Of a DNA stretch of 5,310 bases, positions 1-5,310 are shown piece after piece. The stretch lies in the NCBI GenBank assembly GCA_002336725.1, contig DDEO01000224.1:1-5310 (forward strand), in the 5' to 3' direction. The position numbers and the translations under genes are program-made. Each line of letters begins with the position of its first letter. The stretch's first letter is position 1. This DNA comes from Bacteroidetes bacterium UBA1952 (lineage in GTDB: Bacteria > Bacteroidota > Bacteroidia > Chitinophagales > Chitinophagaceae). The notes beneath the pieces were generated by a model. It ran no database searches. It was not told the DNA's origin and worked only from the letters and a program-made list of their open reading frames with translations.

Positions 1-821
1 TGGACATCGCCGAAGACCGCGGCCGCTTCTCTGACCTGCTCAAGGAACTGGGCATTCCTTACCCGGAATACGGCACGGCCTGGAATACCGACGAAGCTAT
101 TAAAGTGGCCAACGAAGTGGGCTACCCGGTGCTCGTGCGCCCGTCGTATGTGCTGGGCGGACAGCGGATGCGCATTGTTATCAACGACGACGAACTGGAG
201 AAAAGCGTGCTGAGCCTGCTCAAGCACCTGCCGGGAAACAAAATCCTGATTGACCATTTCCTCGATCGCTGCCAGGAAGCCGAAATCGACGCTATCTGCG
301 ACGGCGAGCAGGTGCATATCATGGGCGTGATGGAACACATCGAGCCGGCGGGCATCCACTCCGGCGACAGCCACTCGGTGCTGCCGGTCTTCAACCTCGG
401 CCAGCTGATTGTGGACGAGATGATTGACTATGCCAAAAAGATTGCTTTGCGGCTCAACATCAAAGGGCTTATCAATATCCAATACGCCATCAAAGACAAT
501 AAGGTGTATGTAATTGAAGCCAACCCGCGCGCCTCGCGCACGACACCGTTTATTGCCAAAGCCTATGGCATTCCGTATCTCAACATCGCTACCAAAGTGA
601 TGCTGGGCGACAAAAAGCTGAGCGATTTCAAAATTGAGAAAAACCTCGAAGGCTACGCCGTAAAAGTGCCGGTATTTTCTTTTAATAAATTCCCGAATGT
701 GCGCACCGAACTCGGCCCCGAGATGAAGAGCACCGGCGAGGCCATCCAGTTTATCAAAAGCCTGCGCGACCCGTGGTTCCGCAACCTCTACAAAGAACGC
801 AGTATGCACCTGAGCCGGTAA
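1..821 (+). CDS. carB: Carbamoyl-phosphate synthase large chain, C-terminal part (5' end outside window)
   Basis: This subunit makes carbamoyl phosphate from bicarbonate, ATP and ammonia supplied by the CarA glutaminase, feeding arginine and pyrimidine synthesis in the cytoplasm. The frame is open from base 3 to the TAA at 819-821 and gives 272 residues; the true start lies upstream of the window. The visible part is the second ATP-grasp unit. RPSYVLGG begins at base 138, followed by EIDAICDGE and HSGDS. The metal-binding stretch IEANPRASRT has its Glu at 516-518 and Asn at 522-524, and GPEMKSTGE lies near the end. These match the E. coli protein closely. The chain stops about 24 residues after GPEMKSTGE, so the C-terminal MGS-like allosteric domain (about 130 residues in E. 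coli, binding UMP and ornithine) is absent. I recall the same short ending in other Bacteroidota CarB proteins, so I read it as a natural end rather than a truncation. No second car gene follows; the next gene is convergent. Confidence 0.97.
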   Translation, partial: DIAEDRGRFSDLLKELGIPYPEYGTAWNTDEAIKVANEVGYPVLVRPSYVLGGQRMRIVINDDELEKSVLSLLKHLPGNKILIDHFLDRCQEAEIDAICDGEQVHIMGVMEHIEPAGIHSGDSHSVLPVFNLGQLIVDEMIDYAKKIALRLNIKGLINIQYAIKDNKVYVIEANPRASRTTPFIAKAYGIPYLNIATKVMLGDKKLSDFKIEKNLEGYAVKVPVFSFNKFPNVRTELGPEMKSTGEAIQFIKSLRDPWFRNLYKERSMHLSR

Positions 822-825
822 CCAC

Positions 826-870
826 GACTTTTCAAGTCCGCGTGCGCTATACTGATTGACTTGACAAGTC
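826..870. repeat. Pair of 13-bp dyad repeats GACTTnnnAAGTC
   Basis: Two near-identical inverted repeats lie just after the carB stop: GACTTTTCAAGTC at 826-838 and GACTTGACAAGTC at 858-870. They agree at 11 of 13 positions and start 32 bp apart, about three helical turns. Neither is followed by a T-tract, so they do not look like intrinsic terminators. They could be a two-site operator, although no promoter or gene start is nearby, or remnants of a dispersed palindromic repeat. The dyads are seen directly; the function is unknown. Confidence 0.5.
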
Positions 871-898
871 TCCGGGGAAAACACGTGAAATACCTCCA

Positions 899-930
899 TT
901 GTAGGAACGCGCCACGAGGCGCGTTCTTCA
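899..930 (+). repeat. REP-like hairpin, left copy
   Basis: A perfect 9-bp stem, GAACGCGCC (905-913) with GGCGCGTTC (918-926), encloses the 4-base loop ACGA. It is preceded by TTGTAG and followed by TTCATTTC. The reverse complement of the copy at 1007-1041 shares the GTAG lead, the stem and part of the tail, so the two form an inverted pair. A GTAG lead attached to a GC-rich hairpin is typical of REP elements moved by RAYT (TnpA-REP) transposases. No such transposase is in the window. Confidence 0.7.
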
Positions 931-960
931 TTTCAGGGCCAGCCGCCGCGCGAGATGGAA

Positions 961-999
961 CACGGATGACACAGATTCGGACGGATTTGCACGGATTGA
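961..999 (+). repeat. Degenerate ~10-bp direct repeats, consensus CACGGATTTG
   Basis: Four adjoining units start at 961, 970, 980 and 990; the first is 9 bp and the others 10 bp. Each carries CACGGAT or a one-base variant (CACAGAT in the second, GACGGAT in the third). The block lies between the two inverted REP-like hairpins and is probably part of the same composite element. I have an impression of similar CACGGAT-rich repeats in intergenic DNA of other environmental bacteria but cannot verify this here. Nothing suggests translation. Confidence 0.55.
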
Positions 1000-1006
1000 G
1001 TCTTTC

Positions 1007-1041
1007 GAAGTGAGAACGCGCCGCTTGGCGCGTTCCTACGA
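1007..1041 (-). repeat. REP-like hairpin, right copy (inverted)
   Basis: The same 9-bp perfect stem, GAACGCGCC (1014-1022) with GGCGCGTTC (1027-1035), here with loop GCTT, followed by CTACGA. Read on the minus strand it begins TCGTAGGAACGCGCC and so matches the left copy in lead and stem; the trailing bases also resemble each other (TCTCACTTC here, TCTTCATTTC there). The loop differs while the stem is intact, which suggests structure is what is conserved. With the left copy it forms a BIME-like unit spanning about 899-1041. Confidence 0.7.
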
Positions 1042-1248
1042 CGGCATTAAAAGCGGATCCCTAAAAATAAAGGTTTGTGAAAAGTATCGCTTCTTATTCG
1101 TACGAAATCTTTGTCCACGCCGTTGGCATGGCAGGCTATCCTTGAAAGGATCTCTACAAAAACTCCTTTTAAATGAAATGATAAAGGGTCCGCCAATGGC
1201 GGAGACAAGGAAAACGCCGCATTTTCCGAATAGGCTTCAATACACAAG
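1042..1248. other. AT-richer gene-free spacer with small hairpins
   Basis: About 200 bases between the repeat cluster and the terminator, visibly richer in A and T than the flanking genes. I see no credible gene: the open frames of 66 residues (minus strand, TTG start) and 93 residues (plus strand, running through a REP hairpin) resemble no protein family I know. Two small stems lie in it: TCCGCC-AAT-GGCGGA at 1189-1203 and GGAAAA...TTTTCC at 1209-1227. With the terminator hairpin they make three consecutive stems on the plus strand. This could be the end of the carB message or a small RNA. There is no convincing promoter, so no RNA gene is claimed. Confidence 0.35.
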
Positions 1249-1282
1249 AAAACCGCCCTTCCCGGCGGTTTTTTCTTTTTTT
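1249..1282 (+). terminator. Strong intrinsic terminator, probably used from both sides
   Basis: Stem AAAACCGCC (1249-1257), 6-base loop CTTCCC, then GGCGGTTTT (1264-1272), leading into a T-run broken by a single C up to 1282. On the plus strand it is a textbook terminator for rightward transcription, but it lies about 430 bp past carB, which is unusually far. Its inner edge is 21 bp from the stop codon of the leftward receptor gene. On the minus strand the same stem ends in TTTTCTT, so it can plausibly stop the receptor operon as well. Confidence 0.85.
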
Positions 1283-1303
1283 AAAATGTAACTCCCGAAC
1301 GCC

Positions 1304-3358
1304 TTACTCTCGATTCCCGCTTAGCTGAAAAATAGCCTGCACAAAAAAGCGCCTCGGCAAAGCGCCCGCCATACCGGCGCTGCCATGTGCGCCGCCCACC
1401 ACTACGGCGCTTGCCAGGTTTTGCACCTCGCCATGCAGCACGTTTTTCACGCCCGCCGTCAGTGCTACGCGATTCTTCCAGAAATTACGCTGCACGGACG
1501 CGTCGAGCTGGTGAAAAGCGGCAATATTTCCGCCATAAATAGCATTGCCTTCGGCATCGGCAGCGAGCATCCGGCTTTCGCCGGTATATTTATAGAAAGC
1601 ATTAAAACTCACCTTCGCGGGCCGCCAGTTCCAGAAGAAATTTCCGGTAATTTCCGGAACGCTGAAGCCTTCATACGCGCCCGTCTGGCCCGGAATATGA
1701 ATGACCCCATAGCCGCCCGAAAGCCGCAGATTGCGCCACGAAGCCTCGGCTTGTACATTTACCGTAGCACTTTTTTGCTCGGCCATATTGCTGTAAAGGC
1801 GACGCATACTGGCCGAGTCGCCCGTGGGATTGACCAGCGTAATGCCGTCGCGCACATCGTTATAATAACCGCTCAGCACGGTGTTCATCCGCACGGCATC
1901 GGCAATGGTGTATTGCGCGGAAAGCGAAAGCTGATAATTTTTGCTACGCTCGGCCCGCAATGCCGGGTTGCCGATGATTTCGTGGTTTTGATCCACAAAG
2001 CGCAGGTGCAGTTCCTTGAGCGTGGGTGCGCGGAATCCTTCGGCATACGAGGCCCGCACCTGAATATTATCGGCGGGGCGAAGCAGCAGGTTGAGTGCCG
2101 GAACGAGCGGCGCGGCGTAGAGCGAGTTGTAGGCCGCGCGAAGTCCCCCTTGCAGCGTTGCTTTTTCTTGCCAGAAGCTATACGCTACGTTGGCATAAAG
2201 CGCATAATCTTCCTGCCGGAAAGCATTGGCGGGCGCTGAGGGGTCGAGCTTGCTGCCGCCGCCGCTTTGCAGAGTAATGTCGTAGCCGCCGTCTATTTTG
2301 AAATCGCCCACCGGCCGGCTGTAGTTGCTTCGCAGCGTGAGGTCGTCGAAGCGGCTCGTGTCCTGATCGCCGGTGCCGAGTGTGGGCGTTTCGGCGAGCG
2401 TTTCCAGGTCTTTATGCACCGACTCGCGAATGCGGTGATAATAGCTATAGCTGTTGGCCAGGCTCCAGCGGCCTTTTTCGCCCGCTTTGCCTTCCAGTTG
2501 CAGGCGGTTCATGGAGCGTGTTACCCAGAAACGCTGGTCGAGGCCATAGGCGTTGTAGGGGTCGATATACGCCGTGCCGCGATTGGTTACTTTTTCCCGG
2601 AAATAATCGCTTGTGGCCGAAAGGCGGAAGCCGGAAGGCGCGGCGTAGGTATAAGCGCCGGTAGCGAAATACTGCGTTTTGGGCTTGTAGAGCAGCCGCC
2701 GGAAGGGCGCAACGGTGTCCATATCGCCCCAGCCTTCAAAGAAATTGCGACCCACGGTGAGGTCGGCGGTGTGGCGTGGGCCAAACTGCCAGCCGATGCT
2801 GCCGTCCACATTGTAGCGCCCTACCGACTCTACAAAGCTGCGGGCCGTAAACTGCCGGCGCAGCGTTTTTTTGGTAATCAGGTTAATCACGCCGCCCAGC
2901 GCGTCGGAGCCATACATCACGCTCATGGGGCCTTGCACCACTTCTACGCGGGCAATGCGGGCAAGATTTATTTGTCCGAGGTCCACCGCGCCATTCTCGC
3001 GGCCATTGACCGGCAGGCCGTCGATAAGGATTTTCACTTTATCGGCGCGCAGGCCTTGCGATTGCACCGAAGTGCCAAGCATCGGGTCGGTAGTCAGCTG
3101 GAGGCCCAGTTGCGTGGTGAGCGCGTCGGCGAGGGTAACAGCGCCTTGTGCTTTAAACTGTTTTTCGTCGATAATACGATAGAGACTCAGGGCGTTTTGA
3201 AGCTTTACCGGTGCCGAAACACCTGTAACCACTACCTCGCCGATTTCCTGGCTCCGCCCGCTGGAATCGGCAGGCACAGAAAAGGGCTGCTGCGCCCGTG
3301 CAGGCACAGCAGCCAGTGATAAAACAGAAATCAGCAAAGGCAAACGCATCAGGGACAT
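1304..3358 (-). CDS. TonB-dependent outer-membrane receptor, HmuR-like (probable heme uptake)
   Basis: A 684-residue outer-membrane gated channel that would import a scarce ligand using TonB-ExbBD energy. A signal peptide ends at ARA|QQ (cleavage after residue 22). A TonB-box-like EIGEVVVTG follows at 38-46. The plug spans about 50-163, with VKILIDGLPV at 108-117, RVEVVQGP at 137-144 and MYGSDALGGVINL at 148-160. The rest is beta-barrel, ending near the C-terminus in FFVQAIFQL. No N-terminal carboxypeptidase-like domain is present, unlike SusC-type receptors. FRAP (442-445) and NPAL (464-467) bracket His451 and His459; FRAP/NPNL boxes with an intervening histidine are described for heme receptors such as HemR and HmuR. 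Related boxes also occur in cobalamin and siderophore receptors, so the ligand is inferred. The gene starts 16 bp after the HmuY-like gene and is probably co-transcribed with it. Codon 4 is a competing start (see the site at 3359). Confidence 0.93.
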   Translation of the reverse strand: MSLMRLPLLISVLSLAAVPARAQQPFSVPADSSGRSQEIGEVVVTGVSAPVKLQNALSLYRIIDEKQFKAQGAVTLADALTTQLGLQLTTDPMLGTSVQSQGLRADKVKILIDGLPVNGRENGAVDLGQINLARIARVEVVQGPMSVMYGSDALGGVINLITKKTLRRQFTARSFVESVGRYNVDGSIGWQFGPRHTADLTVGRNFFEGWGDMDTVAPFRRLLYKPKTQYFATGAYTYAAPSGFRLSATSDYFREKVTNRGTAYIDPYNAYGLDQRFWVTRSMNRLQLEGKAGEKGRWSLANSYSYYHRIRESVHKDLETLAETPTLGTGDQDTSRFDDLTLRSNYSRPVGDFKIDGGYDITLQSGGGSKLDPSAPANAFRQEDYALYANVAYSFWQEKATLQGGLRAAYNSLYAAPLVPALNLLLRPADNIQVRASYAEGFRAPTLKELHLRFVDQNHEIIGNPALRAERSKNYQLSLSAQYTIADAVRMNTVLSGYYNDVRDGITLVNPTGDSASMRRLYSNMAEQKSATVNVQAEASWRNLRLSGGYGVIHIPGQTGAYEGFSVPEITGNFFWNWRPAKVSFNAFYKYTGESRMLAADAEGNAIYGGNIAAFHQLDASVQRNFWKNRVALTAGVKNVLHGEVQNLASAVVVGGAHGSAGMAGALPRRFFVQAIFQLSGNRE

Positions 3359-3364
3359 CTCACC
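3359..3364 (-). promoter_or_regulatory. GGTGAG, possible ribosome binding site that bears on the receptor start
   Basis: On the minus strand GGTGAG directly abuts the first ATG (3356-3358), too close to serve it, but lies 9 bases before a second in-frame ATG at codon 4 (3347-3349). Starting at codon 4 gives a normal signal peptide beginning MRLPLLISVL, with its positive charge at the N-terminus. Many Bacteroidota genes do not use Shine-Dalgarno pairing, so the evidence is modest and the longer start is kept. Confidence 0.35.
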
Positions 3365-3374
3365 GAAAAGGTTT

Positions 3375-4718
3375 TTATTTCTGAATCAGCAGTTGAGCAG
3401 TTTTGCTCCAGCTGCCGTTGGTTACGGTTACGAAATAGGTTCCGGGGGCGGCATTGCCCAACGAAATCTGATAACCGTTGAGGCCGGCATTCAGGTTCAG
3501 CGGGTTGTTTTGGATGGTGCGGCCCATCGCATCGGTAACAATCATGCGAGCCATTCCGCCCTGCTTCACGTCGAGCATCATTTGCGTTTCGCCGGCGCTT
3601 GGGTTGGGCGCGAGCAGGAAGGCCGTAACGGCTTCTGCTACGTTGGAAACCGATTGCGGGATGGTTCCCAGTTCGCGGAATTTATAAGAGGATTTCCCAG
3701 TGGTGGTTCCGCCGAAGCCGGTGAATACCAGTTGGTAATATTTTCCGGAAATCGTGGATTTTACGAGGTAATTTTTGGTGGTATCCGCCATCCACGGGCC
3801 GGCGGGCGCACCAGTTACCGGGTCTGTGGGCTGCGATTTCCAGTCGGAGCCAATCTCGCTGATTTTATTGGAATAGGTTTTGGCAGCATAGCCGACCGCC
3901 GCCGCGTTGGCATCGGCATTGATGACCTTGGCCACACTAACGCCTACGTTTTGCAGCACGCCCATCACCGGATACATGGCCGTAACCGGTCCACGGGTAG
4001 CCAGTTCATAATAGCGGGTAAAGAGCAGTTCCCAGTTGTTGCGGGCCGGTTCGCGGTTGATCATCGTTCCGTCTGCCGCGTTGTAATAGCCAAACATGGC
4101 ATTAGCGAAGCCGTTTTTGCGGTAGATTTTTACCGTCTGATCGCCCGTCCCGTCGAATTTAGCAATGCGAAATTCATAGCGGATAGAATCCACAGGGCTG
4201 GCAATGTATTTCTGCACCCACAGCTTGTAATCGCCGCTACCGGTTTTGAGCAAATACAGCGAGTCGCCTACCACATTGTGGGAGGTCATGTTATAACTGC
4301 CCCAGCCGTAGTCGAAGCCGTTGGTTGGGTCGGCCATCTGGTTGAGTGCGCCGGTGGCCCAGGTTTCAATGCTGTTGTAAAGCGGTTGGGTGGTGCGGCC
4401 TACGGTGTCGGCAGCGGTGAGGGTGGCAAATTTGGCAGAGGCGCTGTAATGCAGCGAATAAACCATTACATTTTGGCGCACCTGATTGGCGAAGATGGCC
4501 ACGTTGGAAGAAGGGCCGCCCTGCGGAATCATCTGGAAAGCGAGCGTCCAGTTGCTGCCGGCAGCGGTATCGGAGTAGTTGTTGTCAAGTTTCCGATAAA
4601 CGTCTTTGGCGTAGCTCGCGCCCATAGTGGCAGAATCGGTTTTCCAGGGGCCGGGCGTTTGGGCAGAAGCCGCGCCGCAGGCCGTAAGAATCATCAAAGA
4701 AGTCAAGATTGACCGCAT
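3375..4718 (-). CDS. T9SS-sorted secreted protein with two HmuY-like modules (putative heme-binding)
   Basis: A 447-residue exported protein, probably a surface or shed ligand-capturing partner of the receptor encoded downstream. The signal peptide most likely ends at ASA|Q (after residue 19). The C-terminal ~80 residues form a T9SS type A sorting domain: APNPSAGE (370-377), TDAMGR (395-400), APGTYFVTV and a final LLIQK. Between them are two similar halves. The first has SNWTLAF (55-61) and, later, DSLYLLKTGSGDYKLWVQKY (152-171). The second has NNWELLFTRYY (227-237) and NYLVKSTISGKYYQLVF (316-332). The NW-x-L-x-F motif and the later K-x-x-x-G-x-Y-x-x-L strand recall the HmuY heme-binding family, so I read this as a tandem HmuY-like protein. 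Only two histidines occur, His90 and His147, both in the first half. The sole cysteine, Cys14, lies in the signal peptide within LTAC, so a lipoprotein is an alternative. A T9SS cargo of some kind is near certain; heme binding is inferred from resemblance and gene order. Confidence 0.85.
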   Translation of the reverse strand: MRSILTSLMILTACGAASAQTPGPWKTDSATMGASYAKDVYRKLDNNYSDTAAGSNWTLAFQMIPQGGPSSNVAIFANQVRQNVMVYSLHYSASAKFATLTAADTVGRTTQPLYNSIETWATGALNQMADPTNGFDYGWGSYNMTSHNVVGDSLYLLKTGSGDYKLWVQKYIASPVDSIRYEFRIAKFDGTGDQTVKIYRKNGFANAMFGYYNAADGTMINREPARNNWELLFTRYYELATRGPVTAMYPVMGVLQNVGVSVAKVINADANAAAVGYAAKTYSNKISEIGSDWKSQPTDPVTGAPAGPWMADTTKNYLVKSTISGKYYQLVFTGFGGTTTGKSSYKFRELGTIPQSVSNVAEAVTAFLLAPNPSAGETQMMLDVKQGGMARMIVTDAMGRTIQNNPLNLNAGLNGYQISLGNAAPGTYFVTVTNGSWSKTAQLLIQK

Positions 4719-4747
4719 AAAAGTGTGTTTTTTGGGGGATTGCGGGG

Positions 4748-4775
4748 CAAAGTTACCCGTGCCTTTTAGCGGAAA
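4748..4775 (-). promoter_or_regulatory. Bacteroidota-type promoter of the HmuY-like/receptor operon
   Basis: On the minus strand TAACTTTG (4755-4748) is an exact match to the TAnnTTTG -7 element recognised by the Bacteroidota primary sigma factor. It lies 29 bases before the ATG, which predicts a leader of roughly 20 bases. The -33 element is weak: TTTC (4775-4772), 16 bases upstream, in place of TTTG. The leader is A/C-rich with no Shine-Dalgarno sequence, as is common in this phylum. I see no clear Fur-like palindrome over the promoter. Confidence 0.7.
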
Positions 4776-5310
4776 GCGGCTTTGTCGGAAGACTTGACAG
4801 AAAGATGACGAAGGCGCTTCGAGACCGGCAGTTCGTCAGCGCAGAAAACAAATAAGGTTTAGATATGGTGTGCAAGGCATCCATAAGCGTACCGGACACG
4901 TTCGCCCCGTTTTTTTAGGACAGCCCGTCCCATGCGGCCTTTTTCTACGCCTGATTTCCGGAAAAATGCTACCCTTCCTGCGTCCCAACAGGCGGGCTTT
5001 TATCTCCCTGCAACCGATACCTGCACGGGTTTACTGCGCTTCAGTTCCGGAAAATTCACACACGGCTCCTTTACTCCCTGGGAAGTATAATCAGCAAAAA
5101 TGGAGCTTATTATTCTCTTTGTGGCGATACTTTCACCGTTGCGGGTACTCTGGCCTTTGTGTCCTAAAAAACGCTTCCTGCCCGTTGCCAGGGCGCTATT
5201 CCCTTTCGGGTGATAAAACGACACGCCCATTATGGGCTGAATCAAGTTTAGCACAGGTATAGGGCCGCTGAAAAGCGATAACCCGCAATCTCCATTATTC
5301 TGTGTTGTGG
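4776..5310. other. Gene-free region with short palindromes and unresolved open frames
   Basis: About 535 bases upstream of the operon promoter with no gene I can support. On the minus strand a frame is open from the window edge to a TAA at 5002-5000 (102 residues, no recognised motif), so it could be the end of a gene entering from the right. On the plus strand a 130-residue frame (4870-5262) overlaps it and also resembles nothing known. Both have unremarkable third-position base use and no promoter. The stretch 5180-5237 holds three small dyads: GCCC...GGGC (5180-5194), CCCTTTCGGG (5201-5210) and GCCCATTATGGGC (5225-5237). TTCCGGAAAA occurs twice, at 4956 and 5045. A decayed or non-coding mobile repeat is one possibility. 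Confidence 0.3.

Noticed and set aside
861..891. Sigma70-like TTGACA followed 19 bp later by TGAAAT on the plus strand
   Set aside because: TTGACA falls inside the GACTTGACAAGTC dyad, the -10 match is poor, Bacteroidota use TAnnTTTG instead, and no gene follows.
1010..1291. Plus-strand open frame of 93 codons
   Set aside because: It runs through the REP-like hairpin and across the intrinsic terminator, which a real gene would not do, and its product is not recognisable.
822..1303. Possible tRNA, CRISPR array or riboswitch in the repeat-rich spacer
   Set aside because: No cloverleaf, no regularly spaced identical repeats with unique spacers, and no conserved riboswitch core; the structure is explained by REP-like hairpins, short repeats and a terminator.
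1385..2239. Plus-strand open frame of 284 codons antisense to the receptor barrel
   Set aside because: Same shadow effect; no motifs and no promoter.
2267..3319. Plus-strand open frame of 350 codons antisense to the receptor
   Set aside because: Histidine/alanine-rich product with no family resemblance; the minus strand encodes a complete TonB-dependent receptor with plug and barrel motifs.
3393..4712. Plus-strand open frame of 439 codons antisense to the HmuY-like gene
   Set aside because: It is a shadow of a GC-rich gene with rare antisense stops. Its translation shows no recognisable domain, while the minus strand has a signal peptide, a T9SS sorting domain and a promoter.
4870..5262. 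Plus-strand open frame of 130 codons at the right end
   Set aside because: No recognised domain, no promoter or ribosome site, and it overlaps another open frame on the opposite strand. Kept only as part of the unresolved region.

Overview
The window looks like chromosomal DNA of a Bacteroidota bacterium with a moderately high GC content. Three independent signs agree. (1) The carbamoyl-phosphate synthase large chain stops right after its second ATP-grasp unit, the short form I associate with this phylum. (2) A secreted protein ends in a type IX secretion (T9SS) type A sorting domain. (3) A TAnnTTTG promoter element, with no Shine-Dalgarno sequence, precedes that gene. The species cannot be told from the window.

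Layout. Positions 1-821 (+) hold the 3' end of carB. Positions 822-1303 form a gene-free spacer packed with repeats: a pair of 13-bp dyads, two inverted copies of a REP-like hairpin around degenerate CACGGAT repeats, then an AT-richer part with several small hairpins that ends in a strong intrinsic terminator. Positions 4718-1304 (-) hold two genes 16 bp apart on the same strand, convergent with carB: a T9SS-sorted protein with two HmuY-like modules, then a 684-residue TonB-dependent outer-membrane receptor. A Bacteroidota-type promoter lies just upstream of the first gene, and the terminator at 1249-1282 closes the unit on the far side. Positions 4776-5310 contain no gene I can support. They hold several short palindromes and weak open frames on both strands.

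How the genes work together. The order secreted HmuY-like protein then TonB-dependent receptor matches the known hmuY-hmuR arrangement for heme capture. The receptor carries the FRAP...NPxL signature with two histidines between the boxes, as seen in heme receptors. The likely job of the operon is to capture heme or a related ligand at the cell surface and import it across the outer membrane. The heme assignment is inference from family resemblance and gene order. The surface-exported two-module version of the binding protein is the most interesting thing in the window. carB is unrelated housekeeping metabolism (arginine and pyrimidine synthesis).
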